Positions 1-6,075 of a stretch of DNA of 6,987 nucleotides are shown one piece after another. Position numbers and translations under genes: made by a program. How positions within the stretch are numbered: the stretch's first letter is position 1; the number at the start of each line of letters is the position of its first letter. The DNA is from Synergistaceae bacterium. GTDB taxonomy: Bacteria; Synergistota; Synergistia; Synergistales; Aminobacteriaceae. The stretch lies in NCBI GenBank assembly GCA_017458545.1, contig JAFTBA010000301.1:1-6987 (forward strand). The letters are read 5' to 3'. The notes beneath the pieces are model-generated. The model did no database searches. It was not told the DNA's origin and saw only the letters and a program-made list of their open reading frames with translations.

Positions 1-573
1 GATTTCGCGTTCCAGTTCACCCCGTGGTCATCACCTGAGGCTTACGCAACTCCTAATGATCAGCAGCTCGGCAGCTCATTAGTTTTCAACGTCCCTATTA
101 CTGACGGCAAACAGACTAAGTATCAGGTGTTCAACGCTGACAGACTCATTCAGGCTGCAGAGTCAAACCTTAATGCCCTCCGTGAACAGACAAGACGAGA
201 TATTACCGTTGCAATGAACAACTGGCGCAACGCTTCAGCTGCTGAACAGGACAGACGCAGACAGGTTGAACGTTCAGAAGAAGAACTCAGAATAACCGAA
301 CTCATGTACGGTGAAGGTATGGGAGCTCAGATTGACCTGATTAACGCTCAGACAGCATATCAGTCAGTCAGAACAGAATACCTCAATGCCGTTAAAAATA
401 TGTATGTTGCCCTCGTTGCTATGAGAAAAGCTATCGGCGACTATTCACCCAACGAGAACGGCACTTGGAATGAAGCCGTAGTGCGTTACGGAAAAGGCAA
501 TGAGATACTCGGCGAAACAGGTCTCAAAACCCTTCGCAATAACATCAGAAGCAAAATAAATAAAAAGAAATAA
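1..573 (+). CDS. TolC-family outer-membrane efflux protein, C-terminal part (5' end outside window)
   Basis: The frame is open from base 1 to the TAA at 571-573, giving 190 residues that are the end of a longer protein. TolC-family proteins are trimeric outer-membrane channels with a periplasmic alpha-helical barrel, used as exit ducts by efflux pumps and type I secretion. The fragment shows the second half of the fold: a strand with LVFNVPITDGK (fragment residues 27-37), the usual 'P-hydrophobic-x-D-G-K/G' turn, then a long Ala/Arg/Glu/Gln-rich helical stretch, then the family's YGEGMGAQIDLINAQTAY block (about 103-120) and the closing helix ending near AIGDY. A basic, Asn/Lys-rich tail follows. 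A GTG at 127 is only an internal Val. Only 4 bases separate its stop from the first ATG of the next frame, so the two genes are probably co-transcribed. Substrate and pump partners cannot be told; the latter may lie upstream. Confidence 0.88.
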   Translation, partial: DFAFQFTPWSSPEAYATPNDQQLGSSLVFNVPITDGKQTKYQVFNADRLIQAAESNLNALREQTRRDITVAMNNWRNASAAEQDRRRQVERSEEELRITELMYGEGMGAQIDLINAQTAYQSVRTEYLNAVKNMYVALVAMRKAIGDYSPNENGTWNEAVVRYGKGNEILGETGLKTLRNNIRSKINKKK

Positions 574-589
574 AAAAATGAGGCAGTTA

Positions 590-1174
590 ATGAAAATTTC
601 AGCAGCGACAAAAAAACTTCTCTGCACTCTCGTAATCCTGGTGATTTTTTCGGGAGTCTCTTATGCCGCTAAGAAATCAAACACGGTAATTGATGACCGT
701 TCAAGGAATATATATCAGCTGTTCATGAAACATAACCCTAAATTATCAGCCGACAGCGCAAAAAAATATTCCGAAATCGTCATCGAAGCCGCTAACAAAT
801 TCAAACAGAATCCTTACGTCATTGCAGCTATAATCGTTCATGAGTCTACAGTCAATAACAAAGCCGTTTCAAAAGGCGGCGATTACGGACTCATGCAGGT
901 AAGGTGGAGCATTCATTCCAAAGCAATAAAACAACGTTTCCCCAAAGTCAGACATGCTAAAGATATATTTGACGCGAGAACTAATATATTTTTCGGAACT
1001 GAAATTTTTACCGACTGCATGAGAAAATCCAATAATGACGTTGCAAAAGGCATAATGCGTTACAGCGCAGGCAACTCAAGATTAAGGGATAAAGTCCTCT
1101 CAACAGTCAGGGAACTTGAGGTTCAGGAAAGAAGAAACAGCATTCACAATACACATCGCAAAAAGGAGAGATAA
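590..1174 (+). CDS. Small secreted lytic transglycosylase (SLT/GH23-type)
   Basis: A 194-residue protein. Soluble lytic transglycosylases cleave the MurNAc-GlcNAc bond of peptidoglycan, leaving 1,6-anhydro-MurNAc, in the periplasm. Seen here: a basic start, a hydrophobic core and an S-Y-A site (residues 24-26) typical of signal peptidase I; then the SLT core with the probable catalytic Glu85 in HES (84-86), the A-V-S-K-G-G element, DYGLMQ (98-103) and YSAGN (158-162). These match the family's ES, GLMQ and Y-x-x-G signatures. It is short for the family, essentially a bare catalytic domain with a basic tail and no LysM or other wall-binding module. The start was chosen at ATG 590 because GAGG (580-583) lies 6 bases upstream; the ATG at 578 is in frame but has only A-rich sequence before it. 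It sits between a TolC-like gene and a secreted-protein gene, which suggests a role in envelope assembly or wall passage (inference). Confidence 0.85.
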   Translation: MKISAATKKLLCTLVILVIFSGVSYAAKKSNTVIDDRSRNIYQLFMKHNPKLSADSAKKYSEIVIEAANKFKQNPYVIAAIIVHESTVNNKAVSKGGDYGLMQVRWSIHSKAIKQRFPKVRHAKDIFDARTNIFFGTEIFTDCMRKSNNDVAKGIMRYSAGNSRLRDKVLSTVRELEVQERRNSIHNTHRKKER

Positions 1175-1179
1175 TTTTT

Positions 1180-2307
1180 ATGCGGATAAGCATTAACATG
1201 AAAATTTTAACGGCTGTGTTGATTCTGCTTTCACTCTGCGGAATCTCATCTGCTGACATCATTTACACGACTACTGACGGACAGCTCGGTGTTATAGCAG
1301 TCTATTCGTCATCGGACATATCAGCACCCTCAGTTGAATACAAAAGCGGTATATCATATCCTTTGCTCTCGTCCTATTGGAACGGTACATCAACTAACGT
1401 CATGCTCATTGAGAACAACAAAACAGCTTCAGGCGATAAGGCTTACGTGTTTAATCCCGAAGACCTCACTAAATTCAGCGGAAGTTATGACATTGCAGGA
1501 GTACACGGAGCTGAAAACGCAGGTTACGCCGAAAACGGAAGAAGTATATTCCTGACTGCGGGATCTAAAATATTTGAGGTCAACACATCGCAGTTTAAGG
1601 TCATTAACTCATATGATTGCAGCAGAGTCGTAAGCGATAATGTTTACGGCACGGAAATACAGAGCATTGCCGTCGAATACAGTACGATTAACGTTTTGAC
1701 CTACGCAGGACCTAAATATAAATTCGTGCGTTTTGACGGGCAGCTGAAAGAGGGAGTTCCGTATTTCATGAGTTCAGACGTTGCCATAGGAGCATCATGC
1801 CTGTGTATAGTGAATAACATTGCACTTCTCGGACACGGTTCAGGTGTTGACGGGCTTAGCAGACAGAACAGGTTTGAACGCATAATCAGTACTGATTACC
1901 CCGTTCGTGCAATATGCCCCGATGATGAGAGCAGTTTTTACTTTGCAACTATGCACGAGACTGAGAGCGGTTATGAGTTCTTAGTCGCTCACCCCTCTAA
2001 CACTGAACTCACCACTAAGCTGGCTCCCGTAACTTTAATCAGTGATTACCCGTACATACAGCTCGTTAAAGATAAGACTCTCAACGTTCTTGCCGTTATG
2101 ACTGCAGAAATGATTTTAACGTTCGATATGAGAACCGGCAGACAGTCCGGAATTTTCGACACTGCAGCGCTCAAAGGACAGCCAATAGGAATCGCTGCAG
2201 CCTCAGTAACAGGTTACAGTTCAAAGAACGGTTCTAGCGGCTGCAATTCGTTCGGTATAGGACTCATACTGACGGCTTTAACGGCAATGATGTTCAAACG
2301 AAAGTAA
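1180..2307 (+). CDS. Secreted protein of unknown function with Synergist-CTERM-like C-terminal sorting tail
   Basis: A 375-residue protein with no family I recognise for its body. The start at ATG 1180 is supported by AAGGAGAG (1163-1170), 9 bases upstream. Residues 1-25 form a signal peptide (basic start, hydrophobic core, S-S-A before Asp26). Cys20 is not in a good lipobox because Leu precedes it. The body is rich in beta-type alternation and repeated segments of the kind 'Y-V-F-N-P-E-D-L' and 'I-L-T-F-D-M-R-T-G', which would fit a beta-propeller-like surface protein, but this is only an impression. The last 24 residues are distinctive: SSGCN (352-356), a hydrophobic helix, then FKRK. That arrangement resembles the Synergist-CTERM tail and, more loosely, the GlyGly-CTERM and MYXO-CTERM sorting signals. 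It starts 5 bases after the transglycosylase stop, so it is likely the last gene of that operon; a terminator follows. Confidence 0.8.
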   Translation: MRISINMKILTAVLILLSLCGISSADIIYTTTDGQLGVIAVYSSSDISAPSVEYKSGISYPLLSSYWNGTSTNVMLIENNKTASGDKAYVFNPEDLTKFSGSYDIAGVHGAENAGYAENGRSIFLTAGSKIFEVNTSQFKVINSYDCSRVVSDNVYGTEIQSIAVEYSTINVLTYAGPKYKFVRFDGQLKEGVPYFMSSDVAIGASCLCIVNNIALLGHGSGVDGLSRQNRFERIISTDYPVRAICPDDESSFYFATMHETESGYEFLVAHPSNTELTTKLAPVTLISDYPYIQLVKDKTLNVLAVMTAEMILTFDMRTGRQSGIFDTAALKGQPIGIAAASVTGYSSKNGSSGCNSFGIGLILTALTAMMFKRK

Positions 2308-2343
2308 AACAACTCAACAAAAACAGCAAAAACAACAAAAATT

Positions 2344-2385
2344 AAATCCCTCTGCTCACGAAAGGACAGGGGGATTTTTGTTTTT
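2344..2385 (+). terminator. Intrinsic terminator after the envelope gene group
   Basis: The arms AAATCCCTCTG (2344-2354) and CAGGGGGATTT (2367-2377) pair over 11 positions with one G-U wobble. A 12-base loop separates them, and TTGTTTTT follows the right arm. It lies 36 bases after the stop of the 1180-2307 gene and before cysS, so it separates the two transcription units. Confidence 0.85.
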
Positions 2386-2407
2386 GCGTGTTATTGTACA
2401 ATATTAA
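2378..2407 (+). promoter_or_regulatory. Possible weak sigma-70-type promoter for cysS
   Basis: A promoter is expected between the terminator and cysS. The best reading is TTGTTT (2378-2383) and TATTAA (2402-2407) with an 18-base spacer, which matches the consensus at only 3 and 4 of 6 positions. TACAAT (2397-2402) is a better -10 by itself but lacks a -35 at proper distance. No T-box-like leader fits in the short space before the start. The exact site is uncertain. Confidence 0.3.
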
Positions 2408-2439
2408 CCAGAAATAAACCCCGAAAGGATTGAAATATT

Positions 2440-3867
2440 TTGAGTCTCGTACTATTCAACGACCTCACCCGTAAAAAAGAAACATTCACACCGATAAAAG
2501 AAGGCCATGTGAGTTTTTATTCATGCGGTCCTACAGTATACGGTTACATTCACATCGGCAATGCAAGACCGTTCGTAGTGTTTGACGTTTTAAGACGCTG
2601 GCTTGAACATGAGGGTTACGATGTAACGTTCGTACAGAATTTCACGGACATTGACGACAAGATGATACACCGCGCTCACAAAGAGAACACTACAGTAAGG
2701 GAACTTGCCGACAAATTCATCGCTCAATATTTCAGTGATGCTGACGCTCTCGGAATAAGAAGGGCAGATGTTTACCCCAGAGCAACCGAGCATATTCCCG
2801 AAATCATCAGCACTATTGAACGCATTATCGCTAACGGACATGCTTATGTTTCAGAGGGAGATGTTTACTTCGACATAAAGAGCTGGCCTAAATACGGCTC
2901 ATTATGCAAACAGAACCTCGAAGATTTAGAGGCAGGCGCACGCGTTGAACCCGGTGAAAAAAAGAAAGACCCCCTCGATTTCGCTCTCTGGAAAGCCGAG
3001 AAACCCGGCGAACCTTCATGGGAAAGTCCTTGGGGAAAAGGCAGACCGGGATGGCACATTGAGTGTTCTGCGATGTCATCGAAATATTTAGGTGAAAACA
3101 TCGACATACATTCAGGCGGAGTAGATTTGATGTTCCCTCACCACGAAAACGAAGTCGCTCAGAGCGAAGCTGCTTCCAACTCAGGCAAACCGTTCGTAAA
3201 CTACTGGTTACATAACGGCTTCCTGCTCATTGAGAAGGAAAAAATGTCCCGTTCACTCGGAAACGTCTTAACCGCTCATGAGGCAATCGAGAAGTATAAC
3301 CCGTTAGCAGTAAGATTCTTTTTACTGAGTGCGCATTACAGGAGTCCTATAAACTTTGCGCCTGAGAATCTCGAACAGGCTGCCGCAGGTGTTGAACGTC
3401 TCAGAAATTGCAGGAGTGATTTGGATTTTGCTGCTAAAACGAGGAGCGGTGAGTCAGGTTTTGACGTGAAGAAATTTGCCGATGAACTCGATGACTTAAA
3501 GGGTAAATTCCGCGAGGCCATGAACGATGATTTTAACACTGCCGCAGCAATGGGAGTGTTATTCGATGTTGTCTACCTCATCAACACGAGCCTCAAAGAG
3601 AATGAGACTTTACCCGAAGAGTTTTTCACGCTCGCTAAGAACGCCCTTAATGAGTACGATGACATTCTCGGAGTAATCGGTAAGGATGACGCTGAGAATG
3701 AGAACGATGATGAGTCAGCTGAGATTGAGAGACTGATTCAGGAGAGGGCAGAAGCCAGGAAGGCGAAGAATTTTGCAAGGTCAGATGAGATTCGCGACTC
3801 GCTTAAGGCACGGGGTATAGTTCTCGAAGATACTCCGCAGGGCACTAAATGGAAGCGTGAATTATAG
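2440..3867 (+). CDS. cysS: Cysteinyl-tRNA synthetase
   Basis: A class I aminoacyl-tRNA synthetase that charges tRNA-Cys with cysteine using ATP, in the cytoplasm. It has 475 residues, close to the family norm (461 in E. coli). All key residues are visible: HIGN (38-41) as the HIGH signature, KMSRS (268-272) as the KMSKS loop, and the zinc ligands Cys29, Cys209, His234 and Glu238, at almost the E. coli positions. The N-terminal CGPTVYGYIHIGNARPFVVF and the GWHIECSAM and FPHHENEVAQSEA blocks are diagnostic. A DALR-type helical domain follows, then an acidic linker (about 415-428) and the conserved tail ending LEDTPQGTKWKREL. The start is TTG at 2440, supported by the close match of MSLVLFNDLTRKKE to family N-termini and by AAGGA (2425-2429), 10 bases upstream. 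The TTG may lower translation (inference). No terminator is seen after it, so read-through into the transporter gene is likely. Confidence 0.97.
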   Translation: MSLVLFNDLTRKKETFTPIKEGHVSFYSCGPTVYGYIHIGNARPFVVFDVLRRWLEHEGYDVTFVQNFTDIDDKMIHRAHKENTTVRELADKFIAQYFSDADALGIRRADVYPRATEHIPEIISTIERIIANGHAYVSEGDVYFDIKSWPKYGSLCKQNLEDLEAGARVEPGEKKKDPLDFALWKAEKPGEPSWESPWGKGRPGWHIECSAMSSKYLGENIDIHSGGVDLMFPHHENEVAQSEAASNSGKPFVNYWLHNGFLLIEKEKMSRSLGNVLTAHEAIEKYNPLAVRFFLLSAHYRSPINFAPENLEQAAAGVERLRNCRSDLDFAAKTRSGESGFDVKKFADELDDLKGKFREAMNDDFNTAAAMGVLFDVVYLINTSLKENETLPEEFFTLAKNALNEYDDILGVIGKDDAENENDDESAEIERLIQERAEARKAKNFARSDEIRDSLKARGIVLEDTPQGTKWKREL

Positions 3868-3928
3868 GGACTAAGGACTAGGGATTAGGGATTAGGGTAT
3901 AGGGTATAGAGATTTAGGAGAAAGGAAA
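3866..3928 (+). repeat. Degenerate 7-bp tandem repeat (AGGGATT type) with G-quadruplex motif
   Basis: Nine heptads can be laid out without gaps: AGGGACT, AAGGACT, AGGGATT, AGGGATT, AGGGTAT, AGGGTAT, AGAGATT, TAGGAGA, AAGGAAA. The first seven (3866-3914) are clear; the last two grade into the Shine-Dalgarno of the next gene. The array starts inside the cysS stop codon (TAG 3865-3867) and fills the whole intergenic space. Four GGG runs (3881-3883, 3888-3890, 3895-3897, 3902-3904) are each 4 bases apart, which is a canonical quadruplex-forming spacing on the mRNA-sense strand. It looks like the short heptanucleotide repeats known from cyanobacterial intergenic regions, but no relation is implied. 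Confidence 0.85.
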
Positions 3929-3932
3929 AAAG

Positions 3933-5192
3933 ATGATTAAGTTACTTTTTGTGCGAAGGTTTATGCCGTTATTCCTGACGCAGTTTTTGGGAGCGTTCAA
4001 CGATAATTTTTTCAAGAGCGCGTTAATGATGCTGATTACTTACAGGCTTGGTGATGCAGCAGGAGTTGACTCGAGAATACTCGTCAACGCAGCAGCAGGA
4101 GTGTTTATACTACCGTTTTTTGTGTTTGCGCCTACAGCAAGCGACTTGGCCGATAAATACGACCGTTCGGACTTAATGCGGTGGGTTAAGTTCGCTGAAA
4201 TCGTAGTGATGTCAGGTGCTGCATTAGGGTTCTGGCTGGGTAACGTCTGGCTGTTAATGGCAGTGCTGTTCCTTATGGGTGCGCAGTCGGCATTCTTTTC
4301 GCCTGCAAAGTACAGCATACTTCCTCAGCATTTGTACGAGGAAGAATTGATTGCAGGTAACGGACTCATTCAAATGGGAACGTACCTTGCGATTTTGACG
4401 GGAACGATAGCAGGAGGGTTAATGATTCTGAGAGAGAACGGAATATTTTGGGTAGGCGGTCTTGCGGTAACGATAGCAGCATTAGGGTGGCTGTTCTCAA
4501 TGTTCATACCGCCTACGAAACCTATTGACCCCGAACGCAAAGTATCATTCAGAATCGTTAAGAGGACTGCTGAAATGTTCAGGGAAGTTTACCCTATGAG
4601 GCGTGTATTCGGGTCAATGCTGGCAATCTCGTGGTTCTGGTTAGTGGGGTCAGTGTTTTTGGCGCAGTTCCCAACGTATTCGAGAATGATTCTCGGAGCT
4701 GATGAGAGTGTTGCAACGAGTTTCTTAGCGATATTCTCATGCGGAATAGGAATAGGCTCAATGTTCTGCGACTCCCTGCTGAAAGGAAAAGTAACATCGA
4801 AATATGTACCTGCAGCTGCTTACGGAATAGCAATAGCGAGCGTGCTGCTATGGTACGTTAGCAGCCGTCCTCCGGTTCCCGAAGGAACGCCGATAATCGG
4901 AGCATGGGAATTTTTCACGAGACCTGAGAATTTCATGATAACCGCTTGCCTGTTTATGATAGCGTTCTGCGGAGGGCTGTATATTGTGCCGTTATACGCT
5001 GTAATGCAGACAGAAGCAGGCGATAAAGTTTCAGGGGTAATAGCTTGCTCGAATATAACCGACTCGCTTTTCATGGCAGGAGCTGCTGTAGGTGCAAGTA
5101 TTATGATTTCGATGGGAGTGAGTATTCCGCAGCTGTTCCTGACAATGGGGCCGACTACGTTTGTTGTGGGATTGCTGGTTAGCGGGCTGTAA
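3933..5192 (+). CDS. MFS transporter, LplT-like (lysophospholipid-transporter type)
   Basis: A 419-residue, very hydrophobic inner-membrane protein with about 12 predicted helices. LplT flips lysophospholipids inward so that Aas can re-acylate them; a related MFS domain is often the N-terminal part of large Aas-like fusion proteins. Evidence: QFLGAFNDNFFKSAL in helix 1 (17-31), a motif-A-like LADKYDRS (72-79) in the loop after helix 2, and GAQSAFFSPAKYSILPQHL (116-134), which is characteristic of this MFS branch. The start at ATG 3933 has AAAGGA (3921-3926) 6 bases upstream. The protein stops almost directly within the last helix (VVGLLVSGL), so it lacks a cytoplasmic tail and any PlsC or AMP-binding domain, and none is encoded after it. 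It may be a stand-alone transporter or the remaining MFS part of a former fusion. Specific substrate is not certain. Confidence 0.82.
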   Translation: MIKLLFVRRFMPLFLTQFLGAFNDNFFKSALMMLITYRLGDAAGVDSRILVNAAAGVFILPFFVFAPTASDLADKYDRSDLMRWVKFAEIVVMSGAALGFWLGNVWLLMAVLFLMGAQSAFFSPAKYSILPQHLYEEELIAGNGLIQMGTYLAILTGTIAGGLMILRENGIFWVGGLAVTIAALGWLFSMFIPPTKPIDPERKVSFRIVKRTAEMFREVYPMRRVFGSMLAISWFWLVGSVFLAQFPTYSRMILGADESVATSFLAIFSCGIGIGSMFCDSLLKGKVTSKYVPAAAYGIAIASVLLWYVSSRPPVPEGTPIIGAWEFFTRPENFMITACLFMIAFCGGLYIVPLYAVMQTEAGDKVSGVIACSNITDSLFMAGAAVGASIMISMGVSIPQLFLTMGPTTFVVGLLVSGL

Positions 5193-5199
5193 AAGATTT

Positions 5200-5209
5200 A
5201 GGAAGGGGG
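5200..5209 (+). promoter_or_regulatory. Ribosome-binding site that sets the start of the first Rpn gene
   Basis: AGGAAGGGGG ends 7 bases before TTG 5217 but only 1 base before GTG 5211, which is too close to serve it. Alignment with the second paralogue agrees: its AAGGAGTGTGAATT-ATG-CCTGA corresponds to AAGGGGGTGTGAAA-TTG-CCTGA here, so the TTG stands where the ATG is in the other copy. Confidence 0.7.
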
Positions 5210-5216
5210 TGTGAAA

Positions 5217-6035
5217 TTGCCTGAACAATATTTGATTGATGAGGCTATAGAGGAGTTCAAGAAAGTTAATTTAATGGATGACGGCTATGCGAGGATATTT
5301 TTTGACGGCAACATAAGGGATATTCAGTTGATATTGCGAGTAATTATGGATAAGCCTGATTTGGTTGTTAAGTCAGTGAGTGTTCAGGAGGAATTTTTCG
5401 GACCTGAAGATTCGCATAGCGTAGTGTTTGATGTTTACGCGATAGATTCAGAGGACAGACAATATGACATTGAGTTTCAGAATCTTTCGGAGGGAGCGAG
5501 TCCTTACAGGGCAGATTACAACAGCGCAATGATGACAGTGAACACGCTCAAGAAGAAGAGACCTTATTCGGAGCTAGCGAAACATGAACGTGTTGTGATT
5601 TTTATCACTAAACATGACGTTCTGAAGGGTAAACTGCCGCTTTATACTGTGAAGCGTGTAGTTCTTGAGACGGGAGAACATTTCAATGACGGTACGAGTA
5701 TAATCTACGTTAACACAGCGTATAAAAATTATACTTCGGCGTTAGGGAAGCTGATTCATGATTTCAGGTGCGGTAAGGCTGAGGAGTTTTATTATCATGA
5801 ATTAGCAGACACAGCAGGGCATATAGTCAGGAAGGGGGGAAGATTTATGAAGGTGCTTGATAAAATCGAAGCTATAGCGAGGGCTGAAGGTAAAGCGCAA
5901 GGCGAAGCGAAAACAAAGGAAAATATCGCAACAGGCTTAATCGGACTCGGCAAATTAGCACTCGAAGACATCGCAAATGTCTGCCACCTTACATTGGAGC
6001 AGGTGAAGAATCTCGCGGCAACAGTAAATGCTTAA
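5217..6035 (+). CDS. Rpn/PD-(D/E)XK nuclease-family protein, copy 1 (full length)
   Basis: A 272-residue protein of the family usually named 'Rpn family recombination-promoting nuclease/putative transposase' or 'PD-(D/E)XK nuclease family transposase' (PDDEXK_2 type). Relatives are DNA endonucleases, and some act as phage-defence toxins. Seen: the N-terminal LMDDGYARIFF element, then the active-site region with Asp72 (FDVYA) and Glu86-x-Gln88 (YDIEFQ). The E-x-Q in place of E-x-K is usual for this family. SEGASPYRAD, the VVIFITKHDVL strand and the DGTSIIYVNTA block complete the nuclease domain to about residue 205. A tail with degenerate AxGx repeats and a final helix-turn-helix-like segment follows. 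Copy 2 has Arg before the active-site F-D where this one has Val70. The start is TTG 5217 (GTG 5211 adds two residues). It follows the transporter gene by 24 bases and forms a tandem pair with the next gene. An internal start lies at 5847. Confidence 0.87.
   Translation: MPEQYLIDEAIEEFKKVNLMDDGYARIFFDGNIRDIQLILRVIMDKPDLVVKSVSVQEEFFGPEDSHSVVFDVYAIDSEDRQYDIEFQNLSEGASPYRADYNSAMMTVNTLKKKRPYSELAKHERVVIFITKHDVLKGKLPLYTVKRVVLETGEHFNDGTSIIYVNTAYKNYTSALGKLIHDFRCGKAEEFYYHELADTAGHIVRKGGRFMKVLDKIEAIARAEGKAQGEAKTKENIATGLIGLGKLALEDIANVCHLTLEQVKNLAATVNA
5829..5839 (+). promoter_or_regulatory. Internal ribosome-binding site inside Rpn copy 1
   Basis: AGGAAGGGGGG lies inside the coding frame, 7 bases before the in-frame ATG 5847. 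Its first ten bases are identical to the site serving the full-length start (5200-5209), at the same spacing. Such a purine run is far stronger than chance internal sites and marks a probable second translation start. Confidence 0.6.
5847..6035 (+). CDS. Putative nested gene: separately translated C-terminal domain of Rpn copy 1 (RpnS-like)
   Basis: A possible 62-residue product from ATG 5847, in the same frame as the nuclease and sharing its stop. It holds only the tail: MKVLDKIEAIAR, then the four-residue-repeat stretch AEGK-AQGE-AKTK, then a helical segment that ends in the 25 residues shared with copy 2 (ALEDIANVC...AATVNA). In E. coli, Rpn C-terminal domains (RpnS) are made separately and block the toxic full-length nuclease; their dimer-forming helix carries four-residue repeats of variable number. 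The strong internal ribosome-binding site, the position exactly at the domain junction and the repeats all fit this model. Function here is inferred from that analogy; no expression is shown by sequence. The alternative is that the ATG is only an internal Met of the tail. Confidence 0.55.
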   Translation: MKVLDKIEAIARAEGKAQGEAKTKENIATGLIGLGKLALEDIANVCHLTLEQVKNLAATVNA

Positions 6036-6075
6036 CCGCTAACCGTAAACAGGACTGCTGTAAGGAGTGTGAATT

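Noticed and set aside
578..589. ATG 578 as the start of the lytic transglycosylase.
   Set aside because: No Shine-Dalgarno sequence lies before it, whereas GAGG is well placed for ATG 590. It remains possible.
2865..3107. Minus-strand open frames within cysS.
   Set aside because: They are shadows of a highly conserved gene on the other strand, without start signals.
3866..3928. CRISPR array, or telomere-type end, because of TTAGGG-like units.
   Set aside because: Units are 7 bases with no spacers, so it is not CRISPR. Genes continue on both sides, so it is no chromosome end.
3910..5203. Shared decamer AGATTTAGGA before the transporter (3910-3919) and before Rpn copy 1 (5194-5203).
   Set aside because: It overlaps purine-rich ribosome-binding regions and is short; chance similarity is enough to explain it.
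5211..5216. GTG 5211 as the start of Rpn copy 1.
   Set aside because: It is only 1 base from the purine run, and the paralogue aligns with TTG 5217 as the start. It would add just two residues, so the effect is small.
5292..5480. Loss of the catalytic Lys of PD-(D/E)XK in both nucleases (Gln in E-x-Q).
   Set aside because: E-x-Q is the usual form in this nuclease family, so it does not mark inactive copies.
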